DNA of 64,000 nucleotides from Leptodactylus fallax (taxonomy: Eukaryota > Chordata > Amphibia > Anura > Leptodactylidae). Within the stretch, counting starts at the first letter, position 1; the number at the start of each line of letters is the position of its first letter. The translations under genes and the position numbers were made by a program. The stretch spans positions 5,275,501 to 5,339,500 of the forward strand of contig CAMRHE010000067.1 of assembly GCA_947044405.1 (NCBI GenBank), given 5' to 3'. Below are positions 37,528 to 48,341 of the stretch, piece after piece. The notes below the pieces were generated by a model. It had not been told where the DNA came from. It did not search any database and saw only the letters and a program-made list of their open reading frames with translations.

Positions 37528-37620
37528 CAGTGTCGGACTGAAGGGCCTTAGGCCCACCAGAGGATCTTGTTCTGGGGCCCCACCCAACAGCTTCCTGCTA
37601 ATAGCAAACACCACGGCTCC
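37528..37620. mobile_element. Second hAT-like start inside the array
   Basis: cagtgtcggactgaagggcc followed by ggcccaccagagga matches a commonly seen repeat start. The matching opposite end was not found, so this is either a nested truncated copy or part of a composite element. Confidence 0.4.
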
Positions 37621-37849
37621 TTCACCGAAGTCTTACATATGTGCTGACTATCCGGTGTTACTATGTTCCCAGTATAGTCAGCCCCTATAATACTGTGCAG
37701 GCCCCAATAACTATATGGCTGGTTTATGCACAGTACTGTATGGGAAATGACATGGCTATGGAGCACTACACATATGTGCAAGATTATAGTGAGGGAGCTG
37801 TGATGCAGACATAGCACACAGGGCTGCCAGCAGGAATTGTGAGCCCCCC

Positions 37850-38949
37850 CCCACAGTATAATGTTCCACATGGTATATAATGCTCCACTGTATAAAATGC
37901 TCTCCTGAGCCCTCCAGTTTCCCCACATGGTATATAATGCTCCACAGTGACCCCACACAGTATAAAATGCTCCCCTGAGCCCCCCATAGTGGCCCCACAT
38001 GGTATGTAAGGCTCCACACAGTATAATACTCCACAGTGGCCCACATAGTATACTACTCCTTAGTGGCCCCAGACAGTGCAATATGCTCCCCAGCAGCCCC
38101 ACACAATATAATATGCTCCATACAGTATAATATGCACCCCACAATGCCTCCCCAGTATAATGCTCCAGTGGCCTAACACAGTATAACATGCTCCATAATG
38201 ACCTCCACACAGTATAATATACTCCCCAGAGGGGTTCCCCCAGTATAATGCTCCACAGTGGTCCCATAGTATAATATGTTCCCCACAGCCCCCCCCAGTA
38301 TAATGCTCTACAATGGCCCCACAGAGTATCATATGCTCCCGAAAAGCCCCACACAATATAATACACTCCACAGTGGCCCCACACAGTATAACAGGCTCCC
38401 CACACTGTCCCTTCCCCCAGTATAAAGCTCCACAGTGGCCCATAGTATAATATGCTCCCCAGAGGGCCCCCGCTAGTATAATGCTCCACAGTGCCCCCTC
38501 CAGTATTTTGCTCCACAGTGGCCCCACGCAATATATTATGATATATTATGCTCCCCAGAGCGTCCCCCCAGTATAATGTTCCACAGTAGGCCCCACGCAG
38601 TATAATATGCTCCCCAGAGGGCCCCCTAGTATAATGCTCATTAGTCCCCCCCGAATAATGCCCCACAATGGCGCCACGCAATATAATATGCTCTGCTGAT
38701 GGCCCCCCCCAGAATAATGCTCCACAGTGACCCCACTCAGTATAACATGCTCCAGAAATGGCCTCCACACAGTATGATATACTGCCCAGAGTGGTTTCCC
38801 CAGTATAATACTCCACAGCGGCCCAAAACAGTATAATATGCTTTCCAGAGCCTCCCCCCCAGTATAATGCTCCACAGTGGCCCAAAACAGTATAACATGC
38901 TCTCCAGAGCCGCCCCCCCAGTATAATGCTCCACAGTGGCCCCGCACAG
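37850..38949 (+). repeat. Long-unit minisatellite, forward block
   Basis: About 55-60-bp units combine agtataatgctccacagtgg with cagtataatatgctccccag, plus C-rich joints. Roughly 18-20 units by eye. Lack of stop codons on the minus strand creates a spurious 445-codon frame. Confidence 0.9.
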
Positions 38950-39273
38950 TATAATATACTGGGGGGCCCCTCTGGAGAGCATATTATACTGTTTGGGGAA
39001 ACCGTGGAGCATTATACTGGGGGGGCTCTGGAGAGCATATTATACTGTGTGGGGCCACTGTGGAGCATTATACTGGGGAGGGGGCCCTCTGGAGAACATG
39101 TTATATTCTGTGGGGCCTCTATTGAGTATTATAAAGTGGGGGGGCTCTGGAGAGCATGTTATATTCTGTGGGGCCACTTTGGAGCATTATACTGGGGGAC
39201 CCCTCTGGAGGGCATATTATACTGTGTGGGGCCTCTGTGGAGCATTATACTGGGAGGCCCCTCTGGAGAGCAT
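38950..39273 (-). repeat. Long-unit minisatellite, inverted block
   Basis: The same unit runs in the opposite orientation (ggagcattatactggg, gagagcatattatactg), about five to six units. The left switch point is the near-palindrome cagtataatatactg at 38947-38961, and the right one is gagcataatgctc at 39268-39280. Confidence 0.9.
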
Positions 39274-39460
39274 AATGCTCCAAAGTGGCCCCACATAATA
39301 TAACATTATCTTCAGAGCCCCCCCCCCACATTATAATTTTCCACAGAGGCCCCACAGAATATAACATGCTATCCAGAGGGCCCCTTCCCCAGTATAATAT
39401 GCTATCCAGAGGGGCCCCCCAGTATAATGCTCCACAGGGCCCCAAAAGTGCTATTATTAT
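39274..39460 (+). repeat. Long-unit minisatellite, forward block resumed
   Basis: About three units return to forward orientation (ataatgctccaaagtggccc, agtataatgctccacagggc). Confidence 0.85.
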
Positions 39461-39960
39461 ATTATATTCTGGGGTCTCTTCAGACCCCAGAGTATAATAA
39501 GCGAAGGCCTGGGGGAGGTAAGGGAAAATAACAAACAGTTATACTCACCTTGTTCTTACCTCTCCTGGACCTCCTCTCGCTGCTCCGTTATCCCCGCCGG
39601 CGCTGGCTTCTTCTTCTCTGCGGCTGACGTCACGCGTTGTGGACGTCACTGCTGAGGCCTGTGATTGGGCCTCAGCGATTACGTGCGGCAAGCTGTCAGC
39701 ACGCCCCACGTGATCGCTAAGGCTGAGGCCTGGCCTCAGCGGTGATGTCCGGAACGACAGAAGATGACATCGGACGCCAAGGACAGGTGAGTAAAAATGT
39801 TTGTTATTTTTACTCACCACGGAAAGGGGCCGCCCTTTCTGTTATTGATTTGTCCGGGCCTGACTCCGGGATCCGGAGTCATCAGGTTCCGGATCCCGGG
39901 GGCCCCTTTGGGGACGGGGCCCTGGGCAATTGCCCAGTTTGCCCCCCCTCTAACGCCGGC
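39461..39960. repeat. GC-rich palindromic tail of the hAT element
   Basis: Inverted pairs here include gaggcctgtgattgggcctc, gttatactcacc against ttttactcacc, and ccgggatccggagtcat against ttccggatcccggg. The module with ggcctgtgattgggcc also appears, altered, at 15025-15137. A CpG-rich composition comes with it. Confidence 0.7.
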
Positions 39961-40197
39961 CCTGACGATAGCTCATAGCTGTTGTAGATTTCTAGCATAA
40001 TTAGTGATGTAAATTATAATAAATCTGCACACCCCACCATGTCTCCTCTTCAGAAAAGTGGTGTAGGCAGTACAGAATAGGAAAAAGGTGCAAAGGTTTA
40101 CACAAAAAAAACTTGCGCAAAAAAAAAAAAAAATTTGTTACTTTTTAAATGTCTTCTACACCAGAAAACTAGCGTACAAGGCGAATAATTCTGCCCC

Positions 40198-40832
40198 TAT
40201 GACTACTGTTAATGGATACATTTGTGTACTGTACATTGGGTGTATCAACAGACATGAGAACATAGCCATCACTGTGGGATATACGGACAACCATAGATGA
40301 CACCAAAGGAATGGCAAATTATGACACCAGGAATAACCTTGCTAAAGAACTTGCTAGAAAGAGTGATACATTTACAGAATCCAGCAGAGGGATGCCCCCA
40401 AGGCACAATATCTAGCTGCCAGAATACCTGTATGTATCTAAAGCTGCCTAAGAAGTTGTTTCTTTTTCTTGTTTTTGATGATTGGTACGTCTTAATAAAT
40501 ATAAAACAAGGAGGTGCAGATAATGTAATAGTAATTTGCTATAATTTTGGTTAAAAGGGTTTTCTGAGACTTTACTATAGATCTATATCCTAAGGCTATA
40601 TTCGTTTCTTGGCCGTGAAAAAAAGTTGAATCGATCCTTCTATAACAGCCGTTGTGCTTGGCGTTTTGCATCCCTCCCGTGTCCACTTTGGATGCCTGTG
40701 TATCATCCATTTTGCATTGTTTTGAAGGACTATTAAGAAAACCGATGAATTTCACTGGGCTTGTTTTTTTGACATAACCCACTGATCCATTTATAAAAGA
40801 CATAACATCTGTTAAAAAATTTACATTCTTCG
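40198..40832. repeat. Unassigned, then left part of a split palindromic repeat
   Basis: From about 40570, phrases such as cgttttgcatccctcc and ggatgcctgtgtatcatcca form internal inverted pairs. The repeat appears to continue after the LINE tail, at 41560-41700, with ccgtgtgtccgtca and gtccgttttttaaactgga. Confidence 0.4.
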
Positions 40833-41558
40833 GTCCCCCACCAACTCCATAACTTTTTCCCTACTATCTCATCCCTTTGCTGTAATGCCATGGGTTCTAC
40901 ACTCCATGTGTGGTGGTCTTGCCCTCATGCCCGACGCTACTGGCTGACTATCCATAGGATTGCGCAACAGCTGTTTGGACAGTCACTCCTATTTCAAGCC
41001 CCTTTATTTCTCCTTAATCTTAAACCCCCTAATTTGAAATTCACCCAATTTAAATTGCTCCAATATATTTTATTAGCAGCCTGAATCCACATCGCCTCCA
41101 ATTGGAGAAAGCCTGTTCTCTTGGTGGCTGAGGTTTTGAGACGGGTTGACAGCATTATGCTTCATGTGAAGATCAATTCCACCATTTTTGATACCCACCC
41201 CATTTTTGATAAGGTCTCGCATCCCAGGTCTCCCTTACTGTCTTCAACTTTGATTGTGTGACTGGATTGGGTTCTCTTTCCCTTCTCTTCCCCTTCAGGT
41301 GAATCCATAGGTTTTCCTTTCTGTTGCTTTAATACATTGTGGCATTACTCATTCTCCCCTGTCTCCAGTTGGTTTTTTATGTCTTTATTTTCCTCTTGTT
41401 TCTCCCTTGTGTTTCTGTATATTATCTGTACGTATACGATGCTGTATTTGATATTTCTTACTGTTTTCTTACCGCATTGTAACTGCACCTTGTTTGATCC
41501 AATGTTTACCTTGTTTTTTTACTGTTGCTATAATTCAATAAATACCTTTGAAACTAAA
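40833..41558 (+). mobile_element. 5'-truncated L1/Tx1-like LINE, 3' end
   Basis: It contains the C-terminus of an L1/Tx1-type ORF2, a 3' untranslated region and an end reading aataaatacctttgaaac followed by an A run. Short A-rich matches (taaaaaa) on both sides could be a target duplication but are too simple to be sure. It sits within a palindromic repeat. Confidence 0.65.
40872..41262 (+). pseudogene. C-terminal L1/Tx1-like ORF2 fragment
   Basis: Translation reads GSTLHVWWSCPHARRYWLTI. It contains the HVWWSCP and Trp-rich pattern typical of the zinc-knuckle-like C-terminal region of L1/Tx1 ORF2. It continues to LLQYILLAA, then a TGA stop at 41082-41084, then IHIASNWRKPVLLVAEV in the same frame. 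The stop replaces a sense codon, so the fragment is inactive. The reverse-transcriptase and endonuclease domains are absent because the copy is 5'-truncated. Confidence 0.65.
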
Positions 41559-41562
41559 AAAA

Positions 41563-42046
41563 TGGACATATTGATTTCTATTCGATCCGTGTGTCCGTCA
41601 AAATGAACAAAGTTAGAACATGTCCGTTTTTTAAACTGGACATTTTTTCTGTCTGCCAGAAAATGGACTGGAGAATACACTCATTCATTCTCATTGCAGT
41701 TGTGTGATGGTCATAAATATGGGCCTGGTGGGGGTCCAACACCCAGAACTCCATTGATCAACTGCTCAAAGCAGTAAGATGCTTTCCCGAGTGCAGCTTC
41801 GATTTTACAGGTCAGTGATGTCACTTTCATCTGTTGTGTATCCTACTTACAGCTCAGTCCCATTCAAGTAAATAGGATTGAGCTACAATACCAAGCACAG
41901 TTACTATGCAATGTACAGCTCAGTGCTTGGTATTCTGTGAAGAGGCTGCAGCACTTACCCCAACACTGCAGTCTCTTCAAACATCATCTAGAAGATATTT
42001 ATGACCTAAGGATAAGTCAGCAATATTCAACTCTTGGAAAACCTCT
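41563..42046. repeat. Dispersed-repeat fragments
   Basis: Part of the split palindrome lies at 41563-41700. From 41710 the gggggtccaacaccc and cactgcagtctcttcaaaca phrases belong to the high-copy repeat also seen at 54590-54800 and 58870-59130. Confidence 0.4.
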
Positions 42047-42554
42047 TCCAAGAGGACCTTTCATGTCCTCAGGCACATGTGGTTTTATATACCACTAGAA
42101 ATCTGACAGTGCGTTGAATTCAGCGCACTGACGGCTTTCCTGTTATGTGCCCCGGGGCTGGAGATATTGGTGCCGGTAGTGCGTCTGCCCATCATCAGAA
42201 AGGCGTTCCTGACAGTCTAACTGTGAGGAACGCCCTCCCTGACTGTACTTGTCCATAGACTTGTACTGGGGGGGGTGTTCCTCACAGCTCAGCGTCATCG
42301 CTGGACGTGAGGAACGTCCCCTCTGACAGTACAGGGCTATGTACGAGTACTGTCAGGGGGGGTCATTCCTCATAGCGCAGCTAGACTGTCAGGAACGCCC
42401 TTCTGACGATGGGCAGACGCACTACCGGCACCAATATCTCCAGCCCCGGGGCACATAACAGGAAAGCCGTCAGTACTCTGAATTCAGCATACTGTCAGCT
42501 TTCTAGCGGTATATAAAACCGCATGTGCCTGAGGACATGAAAGGTCCTCTTTAA
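42047..42554. mobile_element. Large palindromic TTAA-type element (about 508 bp)
   Basis: The right end is tgaaaggtcctctttaa with TTAA at 42551-42554. The left end, ttccaagaggacctttcatg, is the partner with a small change in the TTAA. The outer about 165 bp of each arm match at roughly 90% by eye, through gtgccccggggctggagata and ggtgccggtagtgcgtctgc. The centre contains several further inverted gaggaacg/cgttcctc blocks. Confidence 0.75.
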
Positions 42555-42694
42555 ATGAACACCAGACAGACCAGGAAAAAGGTAACTACAACTCTGACTC
42601 AATAGTTTTTTATTGATATGAATGTCATTTAATCTGGAGTTTAGCCTAGTGAAAAGAAAATTATAGGTTGCATGGTGGTTGATGATGGCTTAAG

Positions 42695-42784
42695 TTAAAG
42701 GCGGTGTCTGGGTTTAAGGTTTTACCTGATTAATGGGAGCTGGGGATAGGCCATAAAAACCTTCACCCCGGATAACCCCTTTAA
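42695..42784. mobile_element. 90-bp TTAA mini-MITE
   Basis: TTAA lies at 42695-42698 and 42781-42784. The ends ttaaaggcggtgtctgggtt and, inverted, ttaaaggggttatccggggt form a hairpin with almost no loop. Confidence 0.7.
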
Positions 42785-43447
42785 CTGTGAGCTACTGTGA
42801 ACTTCTGTAAATCTGTTACCCCAGGATTGTTCCAGGTAGATGTTTGGCCATCATACAGGTATACATCAATGGAACAAAGGTAATTTATTCATGCCCCTGT
42901 TATAAGACTTGATATCCCTCTTGATATCCATCTTTGCTAAGCATGTACTGAAGATTTACTAACCTCCACAATATGTGATTGGATCTCTCTTTCCTTCCAC
43001 ACCAGTGTATAAAACGCCCGCAAATAGCATTCCAATTTGGAACAAAAGTAGTGTCATACTGAATACCTAGAAAAATAAAGAAAATTTAGAAAGTTAGTTC
43101 ACTCCAAAGTATTAACATTTACATTGAAGGCATGGCCCTAGTGAACCTACCAATTTAGGTTAGGAAGTCGGTTAGTCTGCAGCACTATTTCTACGGTTAT
43201 ATATATATAGGAACCTAGACAGAACCCTGATGGACCTCAATAAAGCCAATCCAGTTCCAGCAGAACTGTTATACGTGGCAACTATGATGACAGTGTGAAC
43301 GGAGCCCTATAGCAATTACCTAAAATAGTATTCAAATCAAAATTGTCTGTTTGTAGTGGAAAAACACAGATTATAACAAAGGCCTACCAGGAACTTAACA
43401 TGTAACTGTTTTTTTTCTTTCGCTATTGTGTCGGGGGGTGTTTATTG
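42785..43447. other. Unassigned noncoding stretch
   Basis: No supported gene or complete element. Confidence 0.4.
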
Positions 43448-44102
43448 ACCATTTTTGTAATATAATTTATTAACTTATCAAACTTCCTTTTTATTATAAA
43501 ACAGGCTGTAACATTCTTCTTAGCTGTTACTAAGGAAAGTCCGTACTCAGTTGTATTGTGAATATGCAGAGCTGAAGCATTTACCAAGGGGGGGGGGGGG
43601 TGATCACTTCAAATGGCTGTATCTTAGGTGTTATACCACCTGGTTTTGGTATCACAAGAAAGCTAAGATTCTCATATTTCATATGCTGAAGTACTAGCTA
43701 TAACAGAACCTGAGATATCACTAGTTCAATACACAGTCGGGAATTTGAACTTAATATGCAGCAGTTCAGGCTACATATACAGTAAAATCACATTCTCGAC
43801 TGTGTTTTTAACTAGTGATATCTCTAATTCTTTTATAGCTAGTACTTCAATCTTGGAATCTCAGCTTTCTTGTGATACCAGAACCATTTTGTAGGTGGTA
43901 TAAAACTAGAGATATAACCATTTGAAGTGACCATCCCAACCTTTGCTAAAAGCTTCATCTCTACATGCTGCATTGGGTACATGTGTACGGACAGAGTCTC
44001 CCAGGCAATGATAAGTTAGAGAATTTCTAATAGGAACTTTACAGCCTGTTTTCTATTAAAACAAAGTTTGATAGGTTAATAAAGTATATTACAAAAATGT
44101 TT
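43448..44102. mobile_element. Large palindrome, family V copy (about 655 bp)
   Basis: Arms match from tttttgtaatataatttatt on the left to its inverse ending at about 44100, with paired cttcaaatggctgtatctta and inverted ggttatatctctagttttat blocks. Related to 17834-18622, but the terminal TTAA parts are missing. A G run (43589-43600) and a C run (44104-44115) sit in or next to the arms. Confidence 0.7.
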
Positions 44103-45831
44103 GCCCCCCCCCCCCAACCCAATAGAAAAAAAATAAAATAAACTTGGTGTAACACTAAGTGTTGACTGCCCAGAAAATCTCTACTGCTCTATGTGCCCTG
44201 GTATACATTTTGCATTGGTGTATTATGGTAAATTAATGGACAGTATAGGAGAATTTGAATAACGTGTAATCCTTAGACGATTTCTAATGTTTTTTGGGGG
44301 AGATGATGAGGGGGAAATTCTGGTAATAATATTTTTTAACAAGCAGAAATAATAAGGCTCTGTTCACACACATCAGTGTTGTGGTTTTAATTTTTAATGG
44401 AAGTGCCAGATCTATCGCAAGAAAGACACAGATAGAACCTGGCAGGACTCAACTTACAGGGTCGAGGTGTCCCTCAATTTGACTAAAAATATTTTTAGTC
44501 CACTATTTTTTCCATGAAATGTGACAAAGCCAGCAACTCAGAAGTGAACACAGTAAAAGTTTGACAAAAGTGAACTCACATTGCAAAAACAGATTTTTTG
44601 TTTTACACAGTTTGGTTATGTACCAGTGTGACCAATATCCCAGTTGAAACCTCTATGCTTGAAAGTTAGCCGGCTACAATACAAGAGACCTGATACCATA
44701 TCAATTTGTTAATGTTAGACACAGACCGGACATCAGAATTCAGATATTAAAGGTCATTTATCAAACCACATCTAAAAGCTGTCACTTTTGATCTTTCATG
44801 ATGGAATAGTGCTCGAGTTCACATTATTTCCATTCTGGTGTAAAATGGTGACCTTTATGGCGGTGAAAGTTTATGGGGGAGCCTGGTAAAATAACTGTTG
44901 CATGTGTGCGGCCAGCTTTATGGGTGAGTAGGGCTATGTTCACATGGCATTTAGTGTGTACTCTGAGAAAACTCCCCAAATACAAGATAAACATATCCAC
45001 AAGGTTACATTAGCCCAATGGTGGCCAAAAAGAATGCAATTTTGGCATCCAACTGGAAGTAGCTGGTTTTATCAGTACACTGCAAAAAATAAGGAACAAT
45101 GTAGAAGACTACACTATTCCATACAATGGTTTCCAGTAAAACAGAGGACATAAATGGGACATGCATGGAACATAAAGCTGGACTTACACAGTAAGACTTT
45201 TCGTTGGCCCAAATATCCGATTTGAGATGTTCAAGCTCATAATCGGTTGAGGCCTACTTCTGTCTGCCAAAAAAATCTACCACATTGGAAAATGAGAGAG
45301 CTTGGCATAATTGCCCAATTCTGGCAGATCTTCAGCCAATCTGTGTTGTTTTTTTTTTAAGCAGTTTAGTTGTTAAAGGCTGGATTGCTCGTCCAGATCA
45401 TCTGTCGATTAATTGACCGCATCACGGCTGTCAAAAAACTAACATATGGCCTGCTTTACATTCACAAGTGCATTAGACCGAAGAGTAAAATTTAGGTACT
45501 AGACGTGTATTATGGTATTTCTCACAATACACTTCCCTAACATACTGGGTTGAATTTATCAAGCCCTGGAAGCCAGAATTCTGGTGTCATGAAGTCTCAA
45601 AATAGGTTTTTTTTAACTCTTTGGGGATATCTGCACAAAATTTTGCAACTTTTTACCTATAGAGTATGTTTACATCAAGCGAACTACTACTATACTTTTT
45701 ACTATGCAGATTGAGAACAACAGTAGACAAAATTAGAGCATGTTCCATGCTGATTCCAACACAGAAAACATGTGGGGACCAGCATGGAGAATAAGCAGCG
45801 TAAACATACTCTAAAATGATATACAAGTACA
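44103..45831. other. Unassigned stretch with repeat fragments
   Basis: Phrases such as ggctctgttcacacacatca (44355) and tatgttcacatggcattta suggest decayed dispersed repeats. No gene. Confidence 0.35.
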
Positions 45832-46272
45832 CAGGGCTGCTTTAATAGATGAAGGACCCTGTTCAAACTTTTCATAAGTGGGCCCCCAACACATAGTTTA
45901 ATTTCTACTTAACTAGCCCCCACATAAGACCCCCTGCCCCCTCAGTCACCAATATTACATAAAAACAAAGATTACTCACCTAACCCCGTTCCCACTGACT
46001 TGCCTATAGGCTTTAGCTGTAATGATATCCGCGGCTCGGCGTTCATTGCGCCTCCATGCCCCAGACAGCATCAGCCAAAGGCTTATAGCTCCGTGCTCCA
46101 GTATTGTATTCAATTTTATCTGTAGAGTTGAATTCGCTACCTGCCACCTGGATCAGCGGGACAGCACCTGAAATGCAGGACTGTCCCACTTGATCTGGAC
46201 TGACTGAGATGGCACCCAAAACCATAGGGCCCAGTGAGGATACACATTTACCATGTGGTTAAAGCAGCCCTG
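45832..46272. mobile_element. Non-autonomous hAT element (441 bp)
   Basis: The ends cagggctgctttaa and, inverted, cagggctgctttaa are perfect 14-bp inverted repeats. Flanks caagtaca (45824-45831) and caagtaaa (46273-46280) match at seven of eight positions. There is no coding capacity. Confidence 0.85.
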
Positions 46273-46933
46273 CAAGTAAAGTGCGCTTGTACTTTCTGTC
46301 ATCTATACATCTAAAAGTCTAATTAGTTTCAGCAATTAACATCAGCAAAGATCTACTTGATCTCCTCATCTGACCTCTCTAATCTCAGCTAGGTAGACGG
46401 AGCTTCCCACTTACCTGTGTTAGCAGCAGGAACACGACTACTTTGTCACAATATACAGAGAGCAGGTAGGAAAGAGCCGCCAGCTCAGATGTGCATTTAT
46501 AGCTTACTGATAGAGTAATACAAGAATAACAGGTGTTTCAACAGTCTATTCATTATTCACGTGGTGTCTCCTACTTCTGCCACGATACTTGTAGGAGCGT
46601 GCTTGTTCAGATGACTGACATGTGATACAGCCAATCAGGAGGAAGACAGGAAAGCTGCTGGCAAATCATTTACTATCTCTCCTATGTGAATGGCCCATCT
46701 GGAATTCCAGAGAGAAACCTTGAAATTCAATCATACGGAGAAGAACAAACACATGAGCCTCGGCTTTACATGGATTCACTCTATTGCTGCTCTAGTTTTA
46801 GCCACTTACTCGAGTCAGTGACCTGCACAAAAGCATGTGCAAAATACAAGTATACAAAACAGTAAGAAGAAAGACTATGCACAAGAATAAGAAAGGTTGT
46901 TCCATGATATGTTCATTTTGTCTGCCTGATGAC
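46273..46933. other. Unassigned noncoding stretch
   Basis: No supported feature. Confidence 0.4.
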
Positions 46934-47040
46934 CAGGGCTGTGGAGCAGACTCGGGGCCAATTTAGGGTGGAATCGGAGTCGGAAAAAAGTTACCGACTA
47001 TGCCTTTGGCTTCAAAGCAAAATGATGACTTATTTTTAAT
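46934..47040. mobile_element. hAT-like end (cagggctgtggagcagactc)
   Basis: The start cagggctgtggag followed by tcggagtcgga-type repeats matches a familiar hAT MITE terminus. No opposite end is visible, so it is partial. Confidence 0.45.
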
Positions 47041-47339
47041 GACATTATATAATTATTGATATTGCATAATTATTAGATACACAGTTTGTTCCATATTAAC
47101 TGTCATAGGAATCAATCATTGGCTTTCTATTGAATTAAGAGGACCTTTACTGATTATGACTGACAATGGCGGTCAGCCATTTATGAAGGAATCTGAGTTG
47201 GGCTGTACAAAAATAGCGGATTTGGTGGTTTGGCCTACCGACTCCAAATGCAAACTGGAACAAGCTTTTATGTCTAGAAATTGGTCTTTGAGGGATGTTC
47301 CCATTTTGGCATTTATGGTCATAGCCATTGTATATGCCA

Positions 47340-47700
47340 TAAATGTGAGATACCAGAGGTGGATTGTGGTAATATCTGTAATGTCATATAAAAGCTGTGA
47401 ATCTTATCTTTTATAGGACACCGGAATCACTGTTCTGTGTTATAAAAGGCCCAAGATATATCTGTTTAAAAAACACCCCCTCCCCCACAGTCTCAGTTTC
47501 CCTGCACTGCCAGCCGTCCACCCTCCACCCATACTCCAGTTAGAAACAGTGTACAGACTTTTGCTAGCAGTAGGGAAACAAGGACAGAAAGTTGATTTCA
47601 GCACTGGGTATGCAGAGAGGGGCTAAAAGTATATCATAATATTTATTAATGTTACAAATTCTGCCTGAAAATTAAAATGTATTTGAAAGCATCTGTTAGT
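47340..47700 (-). repeat. Partial family V MITE copy
   Basis: Blocks such as atgtcatataaaagctgtga, ggcccaagatatatctg and tatttattaatgttacaaat match the 17834 element out to its inner third. Terminal TTAA parts were not located. Confidence 0.45.
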
Positions 47701-48237
47701 AGTCCCTGCTTCACTGATTTCAGCACTGTTGCAATTTTTTCTCTAGTTCTCACCATTCCTGAGCAATCAGTGCAGGTGCCTAATATGGTCTATAGACTGT
47801 ACTGCGTCATGTTGGCAGTGTCAGATTGGAGCAGGAAAGGGGGCGTGATTCTGAGCTCCAAACAGAGGCAACCAGTGTCACAGTTCAGAATCACACCCCT
47901 TGTCTGCTCCTGCCTGACACCGCCCTCCTGACAGTACAGAGTCTAAACAGCATATCAGGTCCCAAAACTAACAGCATTGATTACTCAGGAATAATGGGGA
48001 CTAGAGAAAAAATTCCAACTGTGCGGGAACCAGTGCAGCAGCACCTTTTGAAAAATGCAAAGAGTTGGACTTTGCCGAGGATAAAGATCCTCTTCAATTA
48101 ATTTATTTTTGTTCAAAAAACCATTAAGGCTCCAAACACTTTAGATAGCTGTTGACTTAATAATCCCAACCCTCCTATACACATGCACACTTTAACTCAG
48201 CTGTGCATGCATATGTTGTGACTGGTGGAGCCCTAAA

Positions 48238-48341
48238 GCCCATGAGAAAGTAAGGATTAGGTATGTTGATATCCAATGTCCTGATCCTTCTTTCCCTTGG
48301 AACTCATCATACACAATAGATTCCTCTGGTGGAGGCTTAAA
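48238..48341 (+). repeat. 104-bp tandem repeat, unit 1
   Basis: The unit starts gcccatgagaaag, includes catgttgatatccaatgtcc and cacaatagattcctctggtg, and ends ggaggcttaaa. It is separated from units 2 and 3 by the element at 48337-49504. Confidence 0.75.

Larger units (their letters stand above)
36859..39964. mobile_element. Non-autonomous hAT-like element with internal minisatellites (3106 bp)
   Basis: The ends are cagggccggttttaga and, inverted, cagggccggcgttaga. The 8-bp sequence acgatagc flanks both sides exactly (36851-36858 and 39965-39972), the hAT hallmark. No transposase is encoded. The interior holds a 21-bp-type array, a second hAT-like start at 37528, a longer minisatellite with orientation switches, and a GC-rich palindromic module near 39640-39730. 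The intact duplication implies a relatively young insertion. Confidence 0.9.
36703..40197. mobile_element. Palindromic MITE split by a 3.1-kb hAT element
   Basis: The left end ggggcagatttatgaagact and the inverted right end ggggcagaattattcgcctt are recognisable partners. The trinucleotide tat occurs directly outside both ends. Removing 36859-39964 plus one 8-bp repeat joins ctacgatagc to tcatagctgt and leaves a short palindromic element of about 380 bp. Related termini occur at 2055-2399. Confidence 0.7.

Noticed and set aside
37548..38885. 445-codon minus-strand open frame
   Set aside because: It lies mainly in the minisatellite. The repeated unit happens to lack stop codons, and other frames over the same DNA are also long. 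The Gly/Tyr/Trp-rich repeated peptide is a translation of the array.
37060..39460. Possible CRISPR array
   Set aside because: Units diverge throughout with no constant repeat and unique spacers. The context is a vertebrate hAT element.
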